DNA from: Algoriphagus sanaruensis
GTDB lineage: Bacteria; Bacteroidota; Bacteroidia; Cytophagales; Cyclobacteriaceae
DNA: 64,000 bases
Direction: 5' to 3'
Assembly: GCF_001593605.1 (NCBI RefSeq)
Contig: NZ_CP012836.1
Location: 2,856,501 to 2,920,500 of the forward strand
Positions 24,598-33,199 of this stretch are shown here, one piece after another. Position 1 is the first letter of the stretch. Every line of letters starts with the position of its first letter. The position numbers and the translations under genes are program-made. The notes under the pieces are model-generated. The model worked only from the letters and a program-made list of their open reading frames with translations. It had not been told where the DNA came from and made no database searches.

Positions 24598-25341
24598 ATG
24601 AAAACCACACACAAAATTCTTTCAGCCACCTTTTTAATCGCCTCCTTGGGATTTTCATCTTGTACTGAGGATAACAATTTGGATGTGATTGGAAGTGGAG
24701 ATGTAAAAATCGGAATGGGCGTAAAACTTCGTAATTCAGGAAATATCGGAGCACGCACCTTAAACACCGGAGTGGATATCACTAGCGGATTTATCCAAAT
24801 CAAAAAACTAGAATTAGAAACCGCAGGAATAGATGAAAATGGAAATGAATTTGAGCGAGAATTGGAGCTTAAGTTCAAGGAAATCAAAAAGATCACTTTT
24901 GACGAGTTTGATGCTGGGGTCGACTTTTTTATCAATATACCAGCAGGAAATTACGAGGAAATTGAATTTGAGATCGACCTGATTGATAACCGTCAGCAAC
25001 CGAGTATTCAGCTTGATGGAACCTTCACCTACTCAGACGGAAGGTCCGTCCCATTGAAGCTCGAAGTTTACGGAAACGATGAGGATGATTACGATTTTGA
25101 AGTCGAATTGGAGTCCAGAAATGACGATGATCTATTCTTCTTGGATGGAGTCAACAATCCGCTAGCCTTGTTCCAAATTGATGCTGTGGCTTGGTTCTCA
25201 ACTATTTCAAGCACAGAATGGGAAAATGCCCAACTAACCGATGGAGTCCTACTTATCAACAAAAACACCAATAAATCCATTTACAATAAAGTCGAATACC
25301 GAATCAAATCTTCAAGTGATATCGAACTGAAGATGAATTAA
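24598..25341 (+). CDS. Hypothetical lipoprotein, possibly DUF4382-like
   Basis: A 247-residue protein with a lipoprotein signal (residues 1-20, lipobox GFSSC with Cys at 20 or so). The body is beta-rich and acidic: ITSGFIQIKKLELETAG, then FFINIPAGNYEEIEFEIDL. The 'IPAGxYxxIxxEIDL' pattern resembles DUF4382 lipoproteins, but I would not assign that family firmly. It has its own promoter with the shared ECF motif and its own terminator. It is probably periplasmic or outer-membrane anchored. Function unknown. Confidence 0.7.
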   Translation: MKTTHKILSATFLIASLGFSSCTEDNNLDVIGSGDVKIGMGVKLRNSGNIGARTLNTGVDITSGFIQIKKLELETAGIDENGNEFERELELKFKEIKKITFDEFDAGVDFFINIPAGNYEEIEFEIDLIDNRQQPSIQLDGTFTYSDGRSVPLKLEVYGNDEDDYDFEVELESRNDDDLFFLDGVNNPLALFQIDAVAWFSTISSTEWENAQLTDGVLLINKNTNKSIYNKVEYRIKSSSDIELKMN

Positions 25342-25362
25342 GTAAAGTTGATCACCCAACCG

Positions 25363-25392
25363 AGCCGATGTCTAGTAGACATCGGCTTTTTT
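25363..25392 (+). terminator. Intrinsic terminator after the lipoprotein gene
   Basis: A perfect 11-bp stem (25363-25373 with 25377-25387, loop AGT) is followed by six T residues, 21 bases after the stop codon. Confidence 0.88.
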
Positions 25393-25558
25393 GTTTCCAA
25401 TAAACTGGTTTCATCATGGAAAAGGCCTTGAAGAAAGCAGCTAAGAGGTAAAATCTTGGATTAGAATGAATAATAACAACTCTCTCGCCCTTCAATCGAA
25501 ACACAAACCTTAAAACCCAAATTTTTTCTATTATTTCTATAAATTTTTTTAAAGACCA

Positions 25559-25588
25559 GGTTACAATCTTTCAAGCTCTTTCGACTAA
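25559..25588 (+). promoter_or_regulatory. Predicted ECF-sigma promoter upstream of the DUF2490 operon
   Basis: GGTTACAAT-N15-GACTAA ends 24 bases before the DUF2490 gene ATG. Identical in both boxes and spacing to the element upstream of the lipoprotein. Confidence 0.7.
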
Positions 25589-25612
25589 ATGTCAGAACTC
25601 AATTTCTGACCC

Positions 25613-26422
25613 ATGTTTAGAGGCAAATCTTTCATCAGCTTTTCCATTGGAATAGCCCTGTTTTTTAGCCCGCCAGCTTTGGCTCAATCCCAAGTTCGGG
25701 TCTGGAACAGCTTCGCCATAAATGCACCTTTATCTAAAAATCTTTCTGCCAAAGTCGGGTATATGAAGTCCCTTCGATGGGAAGAAAACATTCCTCAGAC
25801 CAATTTTAATTGGTATATCCTGAAGGTGAACTATGAGTTAAGCAAGTCTTGGGACATGTCAATAGGCTCAGCTTGGATGAATATCCCAAGTGCAGATCGA
25901 ACCACCTTCAGATTGATGGCTGAAGGAACTCATAGCCAAAAAATCTCCAGAAAACTCAATCTTAAAAACAGCCTTCAAGCGGAAAGACATAATAAGCAAG
26001 AATCCAGATTTGATTACCGTCTGATTTATAGCAGCAGATTAGGATTTCGAAAAAGGCTTGATTTCTTGGGAGTTGCACCTTCTTTGACCTATTCCCTATT
26101 CTTCAATTTTGGTGGCACGCCTTTGAAGTATTTCAACGCCAATCAAGAGCAAATCGCCCTGAAACCAGCCAATGGCCTCCATCGGGGTCGGGCTACCGCC
26201 AACTTCAATTTTAAGATTTCCAATCCATTACGACTCTCCATTTTCTACACCAACCAGCATGAATTTAACCTGGTGTTTTCGGAGACCAACAAAATCAATG
26301 TTACCAATCCTATTTCTGGAAAAATTCAAACCCCATTCTCTAATCAACACATCGTCGGATTTTTACTCAGCTACCAGCTTCAAAGCTTGATGGATGAGCC
26401 TATCCTTCCACAAATTTTCTAA
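25613..26422 (+). CDS. DUF2490 family outer-membrane beta-barrel protein
   Basis: A 269-residue protein with a signal peptide (about residues 1-24, ending ALAQ). It has the repeating strand pattern of DUF2490: VRVWNSFAINAPLSKNLSAKVGYM, RKLNLKNSLQAERH, and FDYRLIYSSRLGFRKRLDF (each shortened). It ends in a hydrophobic strand rather than a soluble tail. The family is predicted to form small outer-membrane barrels of unknown function. It leads the P-loop NTPase and ABC half-transporter genes under the shared ECF-type promoter. Confidence 0.75.
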   Translation: MFRGKSFISFSIGIALFFSPPALAQSQVRVWNSFAINAPLSKNLSAKVGYMKSLRWEENIPQTNFNWYILKVNYELSKSWDMSIGSAWMNIPSADRTTFRLMAEGTHSQKISRKLNLKNSLQAERHNKQESRFDYRLIYSSRLGFRKRLDFLGVAPSLTYSLFFNFGGTPLKYFNANQEQIALKPANGLHRGRATANFNFKISNPLRLSIFYTNQHEFNLVFSETNKINVTNPISGKIQTPFSNQHIVGFLLSYQLQSLMDEPILPQIF

Positions 26423-26450
26423 CAAACCCATCCAAACCCTTTTAAAAACC

Positions 26451-27518
26451 ATGGAAAATCGAATCAAAAAAGGAATGTGCTGTGCCCACATTCAACCTGC
26501 TCAAATCATCCATCCACAAGCACTTCCGCTAGACTTTCAGTTTACGGCTGGTGATGTTGGAATTTTTGAGGTACTCGAATTGGGAAAACATACCCAAATT
26601 CAAAGTGCTGGTAGGAATTTAACCTTGGCTCCAGGAGACAAAATCATGGGAGTCTTTGGAGCGCGCTATGCTACCAATCAGTTTGAGGGATATGTGCCCG
26701 ATTCAATTCAAGAAGAATACCATATTCTTGGAGGCGGCGGAGTAATTGGAACCTTGGTTTCATCCCATTCAAAATATGAATCTGAAGGTCCTACTCGCTT
26801 AAAAATGGTTGGAATGGCTGCTGATGAATCTGGTACTATCATCAATACGATTCAGCAAAATCTGCCTAGAATCAGACCATTTACTGGAAAAGCGGCTCAA
26901 AAAACGAAGGTGATCTTGTCCTTAGGATCTTCGATGGATAGCGGTAAAACAACAACTGCAGCCTACCTATGCAATGGATTGGCTCGTGAAGGCAAAAAAG
27001 TAGCTTACATCAAATTAACAGGGACTGCCTATCCAAAAGATAAAAATCTAGCCTATGACTTAGGTGCAATTACTGCGATTGACTTTTCTAAATATGGCTA
27101 CCCTTCTACCTACTTAAGAAGTGAATTGGAGCTGATGAATCTTTATGAATCCTTGCTGGAGGATGTCCTTTCTTACGAACCAGAATATGTAGTCGTAGAA
27201 ATAGCCGATGGACTTTATCAGCGAGAAACAAAAATGCTTTTGAGAAGCGCTGTCTTTCTAAATACGGTTTATCAAGTAATCTTCTCAGCTGGCGATAGTC
27301 TTTCTGCCGCTCAAGGAGTCCAAACTCTAAACAGATGGGGAATCATGCCATCTGCTCTTTCTGGCTTATTTACTGCCAGCCCCTTATTGATTCGGGAAGT
27401 CAAAGAGTACTTGTATGAAAATCAAGAGCTCTTGTTTTTACCCATTTTAACTTTGGAGGACCTCGCCTTGGGAAAGTGGAAGAGCTTGGTCGATGGATTT
27501 TCCCTCATGCAAGCCTAA
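26451..27518 (+). CDS. Orphan P-loop NTPase, SIMIBI type (DUF1611/MobB-like)
   Basis: A 355-residue protein. The N-terminal ~150 residues have no recognised domain. The C-terminal half begins with Walker A LGSSMDSGKTTTAAYL and continues with KKVAYIKLTGTAYPKD and YVVVEIADGLYQRE, a Walker B-like strand. This layout resembles SIMIBI ATPases such as MobB, BioD or DUF1611, not an ABC ATPase: no LSGGQ signature is present. I chose the ATG at 26451, just after the DUF2490 stop. It sits 32 bases before a lone ABC membrane domain. Function unknown; nucleotide binding is the only safe call. Confidence 0.65.
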   Translation: MENRIKKGMCCAHIQPAQIIHPQALPLDFQFTAGDVGIFEVLELGKHTQIQSAGRNLTLAPGDKIMGVFGARYATNQFEGYVPDSIQEEYHILGGGGVIGTLVSSHSKYESEGPTRLKMVGMAADESGTIINTIQQNLPRIRPFTGKAAQKTKVILSLGSSMDSGKTTTAAYLCNGLAREGKKVAYIKLTGTAYPKDKNLAYDLGAITAIDFSKYGYPSTYLRSELELMNLYESLLEDVLSYEPEYVVVEIADGLYQRETKMLLRSAVFLNTVYQVIFSAGDSLSAAQGVQTLNRWGIMPSALSGLFTASPLLIREVKEYLYENQELLFLPILTLEDLALGKWKSLVDGFSLMQA

Positions 27519-27550
27519 GTCTATTGTCCAAGCAAATTCCGAATTGAACG

Positions 27551-28612
27551 ATGAGAAAGTTTTGGAAAAGTAATTCACTCCGGAAATATTGGAAAAGCCA
27601 ACCTATTCGGCTTTTGGGATATTGGGGACTCGGCTGGATTTCCAGCTTGAGTACCTTCTTTTTGAGTCTCTTGGTTGGGGCATATTTTGATCTACAGTTT
27701 CACAGTGGAACAGGTAAAAGCCTGATTTTAGAGAAGTTTGGACTCCAATTTTCCAACTTGTATCAATTATTTCTGGTAATGGCAGTTCTTCTTATTGGAA
27801 AGATTACTTTTCAATACCTCGAAAGAATTGCCACTAATCACATTGCAGATCAATTTGTAGCCAACCTCCATTTCCGATTGTTCAAAAAACAAATGAATTG
27901 GACGCCAGATTTTTTTTCAGAAAGGCAATTCAGCCGGTATTTATTGAAATTCTCAGGGGATTTAAGCCCCATTCGAAATCTCTTTGTGAATGGGATTCAT
28001 CGTGGTGCTCGGGACTTACTTTTCATCAGTACTGGAATTTGCCTCTTGCTTTGGATCTCTCCTTATTGGACGATTTGGGTATTGGGTACAGTCGCACTGT
28101 TTATCCCAATTTTCTATTGGATTGACAGCCGACAAATCCGAATTATTCCTGAAAAAAGAAATTTGAAAAATAACCTGTTCCAATTTGTGACCAATTCATT
28201 TCTAAATCATCGGGAAATTCATTCTCAATTAAAAATTCAAAAAACTGTTCGAAGATTTACTCAAAAAAATAAGGCGCTTCTTGCACTCAACCTCACCTAT
28301 CATCGCTGGGAATCTCTAAGGCATGCATTGGGAAATGGGATTTCACCCCTTCTTATTTTCTTTATTTTAGTTCTTATTTCAATTCATTGGAATCAGGAAA
28401 GTTCGGGTACCCTTTTAGCCTATTTTCTGGTACTAAACTCTCTAGGTGCTCCGCTTCGAAATCTGCTTAAATCCCCTGAAATCATTGAAAAAGGAATGAT
28501 TTCACTTCGGAAAATAGAACAAACGCTTAAAACTAAACCTAACCCAACTTTGAGCGAATCCAAATCCAAGCGGCAAGAACCAACCCTGTCAATACAAGCA
28601 GGGCTGCAATAA
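27551..28612 (+). CDS. ABC exporter transmembrane domain without ATPase domain, probably 3'-truncated
   Basis: A 353-residue protein that aligns by pattern to the type-1 exporter transmembrane domain. It has about six helices (e.g. WGLGWISSLSTFFLSLLVGAYF, FLVMAVLLIGKITFQYLE), a coupling loop near FTQKNKALLALNLTYHRWESLRH, and the usual pre-ATPase helix SPEIIEKGMISLRKIEQTL. In full exporters the ATPase follows immediately. Here the frame instead runs about 24 more codons, which lie antisense to the end of the CHAT gene. No Walker A, LSGGQ or Walker B is present. It is either a decayed exporter or one that borrows an ATPase. Cotranscribed with the orphan P-loop gene. Confidence 0.7.
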   Translation: MRKFWKSNSLRKYWKSQPIRLLGYWGLGWISSLSTFFLSLLVGAYFDLQFHSGTGKSLILEKFGLQFSNLYQLFLVMAVLLIGKITFQYLERIATNHIADQFVANLHFRLFKKQMNWTPDFFSERQFSRYLLKFSGDLSPIRNLFVNGIHRGARDLLFISTGICLLLWISPYWTIWVLGTVALFIPIFYWIDSRQIRIIPEKRNLKNNLFQFVTNSFLNHREIHSQLKIQKTVRRFTQKNKALLALNLTYHRWESLRHALGNGISPLLIFFILVLISIHWNQESSGTLLAYFLVLNSLGAPLRNLLKSPEIIEKGMISLRKIEQTLKTKPNPTLSESKSKRQEPTLSIQAGLQ

Positions 28613-31283
28613 TTCCAAACACCTCTCTTACCGAAACCTCATGATGAATAGGCTGTCCAATCAACCGGAAATTGCTCCAATAAAAAGGATGGTGAAACTG
28701 CACCATTTGCGGATCATTCAATAAGTCCAGTTTCGCTTTTCGAAGGGAATTTGCTGGAGAATCTCCCTCATCCAAATATTGATAAAATCTTCCAGCTAAA
28801 TAGGCCGACACGCGATCTTCACTAACCCATTGTGTCAATACCATTTGCTCGGCTCCTGCTATGGCAAAGCTCCTCGCTAAGCTTACAAAACCTTCACTGA
28901 GGCTTTGTTTTCCAGCACCCGTTTCGCATGCGCTCAGATATACAAGTTTGACTTGATTCAAATCCATGGATGAAATCTCAGGTACAAAAACTCTAAACTC
29001 TTCTTCACTTGGATGGAAGGCTACAAACGACTGATTGGGATCCGATGGAGCAGCGACCGCATGTGTTGCCAGATGAAGAATATCAGCCTCCCCAGCATTC
29101 TGAAGAAATTGATCGCGTGTGGCACTTTCACCGAAAAATGTTTCTTGATCAAAAGACTCAAGTTCAAGTTTTGATTCTTTTAGCTCTAAAAACCCACGAG
29201 AATTATCCTCTAAAACCTCTAAAAATGGAGCAAATCCCATTTTGTTTTCAGGGGCTCTTTCCCATTCAATCGGATCAATAAATCGAGCTGAAAACTGGTA
29301 GATAACCGAGGTATTGTCTAAAAGAAGGTGTTGATCTTCCAAAGAAAAAACTTCAAAAGGAACATCATTAAAGATTCCATGAGGGATAATGACAAGCTGC
29401 GCAATAGCTGAAAGACGATCTCGAAATCCTTCAAAAATCAAATTTGCAAATGGTTCGGACTGCTGAATTAGCTTGGAATCCGCAAAGCCTGGAGTTCGGA
29501 TATCCTGAGTCCATTGTTGAAGTTCCAAGAGCGGAAAATTCTCCAATTCAATCCTTTTCCACCGAAATTCCTCACTTTCTATCCAAAAAACATACAAGTA
29601 AGAATCAGAGATAAAAAGTGATAACGCAGCAGTTTGGCCGGATAATTTTGCTCTAAAATGCTCGAAATCGAAACGCTGTGCTTCGGGAAGTTCCCATTTT
29701 GGAAATGAACGGAATTTCTCCCGAAGTCTAGAAAGTCGAACTTGAAGATCAACCCGTTCTTTTTCCAAAACATCCAAAGACTCAGTTTCATCCAACTGCT
29801 TTTGGTAGTTTCTCGAAATAGAAAACAATAAATTTTGCTCCTCCTGAATCAATTCTTCAGGAAGCCCTGCTTTTCTTTTTTGAGCTTGAAGCCTATTTCC
29901 ATTGATTAACCCTTCCGCCTTACTTTCTTCGATCCAAACAAAGGCCTTTTTTATCAATTCATCTGAACCTTTAGCAATTGCAAAAGTGGTTAGATCATTG
30001 ATGGCTTTTTGATAGGAGCGAAAAGCCTGATCTCCCAGAAATACCCGAGCTTCATCATTTTCATAATTGGCAGAAATAAACCGTACCAGCGCAAAAGCGC
30101 TATCCCAAGTTTCCATCCCCAATTTGAAAAACCGCTCTTCACCGGTATTTGAATAGGCTTTCCAAGCGATTTCTGCCTTCTGAGCTAGAATATCATATAA
30201 AGACAGAACCGAGACTCCCAGCACAAAATCGGTGGGATTAGCACGAATATCAAGTTGTTCAAACTCAGGATGCAAAAAGGTTAAGCCCTGTTGAACTGAT
30301 TCCAAAGCCTTTGTCCACTGTTTTTCAGCTGCCCAAAAGTCGGCCCAAAGACCAAAATGAATTCCTAATTGGAAATTTTGTTTGGGAAATGTTCCTTTTG
30401 AAATCATTTCAGAGCCAAGGCTTAACGTTTCATGAAATTCATCAAAACGCTTAAGTTGTAAAAAGGCCTTTGCTTGGAGATTATTAAAGGAAAGTGATTG
30501 GTTGGCAAACTCCTTATCTATTTCGAACAAAACCGCTAAGGCTTCACTAGCCTTTCCTTGTTCGATGAAGGTGTTCGCTAGATTCATTCGGACTTGATTA
30601 AGATTTATTCCCAAGTCAAGTAATTCCCGATACATGGACTGAGCACTATCGTACTTTTCGAGTTTGTATAAGGCAGAAGCCATGTTGCTTCTAAAGCTAT
30701 ATCTCGCATAGGTCAGTGCTCCCCCCTCCTGCCCATTCAAAAAACTTTCGGCCTTAGAAAAATAAACGTATGCCCGGTTAAAATTCCCGGTCTCATAAAA
30801 ATAGACCCCCAAGGCATTGTACAATCGGTCCTTTTCTTCTTCTATCCCAAAATGATTTTGAATCCGCTCTGCAGCTTCCAAAAAATATAAAGAGCTATCC
30901 AATCGGTTTAACCCAAAATAGGCCTCACCTAAATACAGATGATGAAGAAAAACCGAAGAATCAGATAGCGAAAACGCACGATTCAGGTCAATCCCTTTTC
31001 GATAACTCGCTTGTGCAGCCTGAATCATTCCAAATGATAATTGTAAATTCCCCAATCTTTCTGAAGCTTCCACAACCTGGGGTACAAGCCAAGAATCAGG
31101 AGTTTCATTTAAGACTTCCTGATACAGCTCCATAGCTTTCAGCTCTTGTTCCTCGGTGGGATTTGGAATTAGATATAACCTATTTGCCTCATCCAATGCA
31201 GATTTTCCATTCTGAGAAAAATTCATCAGAACTATCGCAAAAACAAATACGAGAAGAAAAATCGAGGCTATAGGTTTAAACAT
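28539..31283 (-). CDS. TPR-CHAT domain protein, predicted periplasmic caspase-like protease
   Basis: A 914-residue protein. It has an N-terminal membrane anchor or signal (about 1-22) and many tetratricopeptide helix pairs (about 30-450, e.g. DSAQSMYRELLDLGINL). A CHAT domain follows at about 610-890 with the catalytic dyad DILHLATHA (His741) and LVYLSACETGAG (Cys786). A final transmembrane helix lies at about 889-911. The two hydrophobic ends place the CHAT domain outside the cytoplasm. CHAT proteins are clan CD peptidases, including Hcp-associated and Craspase-type enzymes. It is in a divergent operon with a lipoprotein, under the same ECF motif as the sigma region. Confidence 0.85.
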   Translation of the reverse strand: MFKPIASIFLLVFVFAIVLMNFSQNGKSALDEANRLYLIPNPTEEQELKAMELYQEVLNETPDSWLVPQVVEASERLGNLQLSFGMIQAAQASYRKGIDLNRAFSLSDSSVFLHHLYLGEAYFGLNRLDSSLYFLEAAERIQNHFGIEEEKDRLYNALGVYFYETGNFNRAYVYFSKAESFLNGQEGGALTYARYSFRSNMASALYKLEKYDSAQSMYRELLDLGINLNQVRMNLANTFIEQGKASEALAVLFEIDKEFANQSLSFNNLQAKAFLQLKRFDEFHETLSLGSEMISKGTFPKQNFQLGIHFGLWADFWAAEKQWTKALESVQQGLTFLHPEFEQLDIRANPTDFVLGVSVLSLYDILAQKAEIAWKAYSNTGEERFFKLGMETWDSAFALVRFISANYENDEARVFLGDQAFRSYQKAINDLTTFAIAKGSDELIKKAFVWIEESKAEGLINGNRLQAQKRKAGLPEELIQEEQNLLFSISRNYQKQLDETESLDVLEKERVDLQVRLSRLREKFRSFPKWELPEAQRFDFEHFRAKLSGQTAALSLFISDSYLYVFWIESEEFRWKRIELENFPLLELQQWTQDIRTPGFADSKLIQQSEPFANLIFEGFRDRLSAIAQLVIIPHGIFNDVPFEVFSLEDQHLLLDNTSVIYQFSARFIDPIEWERAPENKMGFAPFLEVLEDNSRGFLELKESKLELESFDQETFFGESATRDQFLQNAGEADILHLATHAVAAPSDPNQSFVAFHPSEEEFRVFVPEISSMDLNQVKLVYLSACETGAGKQSLSEGFVSLARSFAIAGAEQMVLTQWVSEDRVSAYLAGRFYQYLDEGDSPANSLRKAKLDLLNDPQMVQFHHPFYWSNFRLIGQPIHHEVSVREVFGIIAALLVLTGLVLAAWIWIRSKLG

Positions 31284-31312
31284 AGGATCGGCTCAGACCG
31301 ATCCCGTTAACG

Positions 31313-32188
31313 TTATTGAAGACTTGCCACAATTACAATATAAGGCGGTCTGGGTTTACGAGGAGGCCTGACAGTATTAGATATCCTAAAATTAGAATTT
31401 TTGTCGTTTGTGCTCTCATTAATCAGATTCCTTTTTTCTTCGATATCATCCAAGACTTCTTTGGGCACATCAGAAAGCTTAGCATAATAGAAAAAACGAA
31501 GAGGAATTTTATTTAATGCAAGGGCACTTTCGTCGTTGATTTTGTAATACATCTCAACATCGAGAATCGTCCCATTCACAGGAATCGTCCCAAAAGTACC
31601 ATTATCGATCGTTTCCTCCAGATCAATAACTCCCTTACTATCAATTTCAAAACCTAAATCTTCCAATAATTCTCCGGTAGGATTTTCGGCATCAAAATCA
31701 CAACTATTATCATCACCAGATCCCGCACCGGTGCCATCATCATCTGGGCATGGAAGTAGTAAATCAGGATTTCCGTTATAAACAGGAGATACAAAAAGCT
31801 GATTTTGATTGATGATAAAAACTCCGTCTAGATAATTGACTCCGCCGATAGTGAGGAACGTTTCGCAAACTTGAGTACTTCCAGTGGGTGTAAATGAAAT
31901 TTTATACTTCAGACCGGTCTCACTAGCATTTACATCTATCACACCTGTGTCAGTATTTAAAGCAAGTCCGTCAGGAGTCGAAGAATATTTACCTGTAGCA
32001 GAATTGAGTGGAGCTATTGAATAATTCTGTCCAGGACGAATAAATACCAAGGTATCTCCGTAATCAAGGTCATCACAGTTGATTTCTCCGTTTCTTCCAT
32101 CCGGATCTACGTCACCAGAACATGACCAAAATCCAGTCAAAGAAACCACTAATCCTAAGATCAAAAATTTGAAAAAAGAATGCTTCAT
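31313..32188 (-). CDS. Hypothetical lipoprotein upstream of the CHAT gene
   Basis: A 291-residue protein with a lipoprotein signal (lipobox FWSC, Cys near residue 23). It contains a cadherin/immunoglobulin-like stretch (SIAPLNSATGKYSSTPDGL, then DTGVIDVNASETGLKYKISF), an acidic Gly/Asp-rich loop (DDDGTGAGSGDDNSCDFD), and a basic Pro-rich C-terminus (RPPRKPRPPY). It lies 29 bases upstream of the CHAT gene and is probably cotranscribed. The promoter upstream carries the shared ECF motif. No family recognised. Confidence 0.7.
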   Translation of the reverse strand: MKHSFFKFLILGLVVSLTGFWSCSGDVDPDGRNGEINCDDLDYGDTLVFIRPGQNYSIAPLNSATGKYSSTPDGLALNTDTGVIDVNASETGLKYKISFTPTGSTQVCETFLTIGGVNYLDGVFIINQNQLFVSPVYNGNPDLLLPCPDDDGTGAGSGDDNSCDFDAENPTGELLEDLGFEIDSKGVIDLEETIDNGTFGTIPVNGTILDVEMYYKINDESALALNKIPLRFFYYAKLSDVPKEVLDDIEEKRNLINESTNDKNSNFRISNTVRPPRKPRPPYIVIVASLQ

Positions 32189-32201
32189 GATGCTTTTTAA
32201 A

Positions 32202-32231
32202 TACGTCGATTCAGATTCCGAAGATGTAACC
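32202..32231 (-). promoter_or_regulatory. Predicted ECF-sigma promoter of the lipoprotein-CHAT operon
   Basis: On the minus strand, GGTTACATC-N15-GACGTA ends 13 bases before the lipoprotein ATG. The -35 box differs from the others only at the last two positions, and the 15-base spacing is the same. This ties the CHAT operon to the sigma factor 9 kb away. Confidence 0.65.
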
Positions 32232-32244
32232 TGAAAATATGAAA

Positions 32245-33072
32245 TTATTTCACTTTTAAATTCAACACGATCCCTAACAACACCAAAGCCATGCCGAAAA
32301 ATGACAGCATTTGAAAAGTTTCTCCGAAAATAAAAAACCCGAAAATCAAGGCGTAAATAATACCCAAATAGCTGAGACTAGATATCTTGGCTACGTTTGC
32401 ATTTTGATACGCCAGAGTCATAAAATATTGAGCTGATTGGGTACAAATCCCTATCCATAGTAATAGTATCCAATCCCAACCTTCTGGCTGAACCCAAGTA
32501 AAAAAACTGACCACCCCTGCCACAGGAAGAGTAACTAAAGGAAAGTAGAAAATGACCACCAACGGATGCTCTGAGGTTCTGAGTTTTCGGATGATGTTAT
32601 ACGCCAATCCTGAAAATAATCCAGAAGAAATTCCTATTAGTGCAAACACCCAATCTACCCTAGTATCAAAGCCTTGGAGAACCAATACTCCTCCAAATGA
32701 AATGGCGAAATACAAAAACTGGATGGGCTTGACGCGTTCCTTTACAATAAAAATTCCCAAAACAGAAGTGAAAATCGGAGATAAATATTGCATAGTGACT
32801 GCACTCGCCAAGGGAATATGCTGCAAGGTGTAAAAGAAGGTAATCAAACTAATCGACCCGACAATTCCCCTTAAAATGAGCATCGGTTTATTATTTCCGA
32901 AGACATTTACACCCTGCTTCTTCAACACTAGATAGCTGAATATCAGAGAGAAGATTGATCGGAAAAGAATGATTTCGATTGCTGGGATGTGAGGAATAAA
33001 TTTCACAGACACATTCATCAAGGCGAAAAATATCCCCGCAAGGAGCATGGATTGAACGCTTGTGATTTTCAA
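32245..33072 (-). CDS. EamA/DMT family transporter
   Basis: A 275-residue membrane protein with ten predicted helices in two EamA repeats. Typical segments are LAGIFFALMNVSVKFIPHIPAIEIILFRSIFSL and LSYLGIIYALIFGFFIFGE (shortened), the latter a hallmark of the second repeat. DMT exporters move metabolites such as amino acids or nucleosides; the substrate cannot be read. The frame starts with TTG at 33072; the ATG at 33048 is a good alternative that would remove 8 residues. Confidence 0.82.
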   Translation of the reverse strand: MKITSVQSMLLAGIFFALMNVSVKFIPHIPAIEIILFRSIFSLIFSYLVLKKQGVNVFGNNKPMLILRGIVGSISLITFFYTLQHIPLASAVTMQYLSPIFTSVLGIFIVKERVKPIQFLYFAISFGGVLVLQGFDTRVDWVFALIGISSGLFSGLAYNIIRKLRTSEHPLVVIFYFPLVTLPVAGVVSFFTWVQPEGWDWILLLWIGICTQSAQYFMTLAYQNANVAKISSLSYLGIIYALIFGFFIFGETFQMLSFFGMALVLLGIVLNLKVK

Positions 33073-33199
33073 ATTAAATCTGTGATTAGGTGATTTTCTG
33101 CTTCAGTAAACAAAGGTATTGGAATCTGAATACAGAAATTCAGTTTAAAAAAATCAAACTCTAGTATTTGATAGATGGTTAACTCAAAAACTATTCGCA

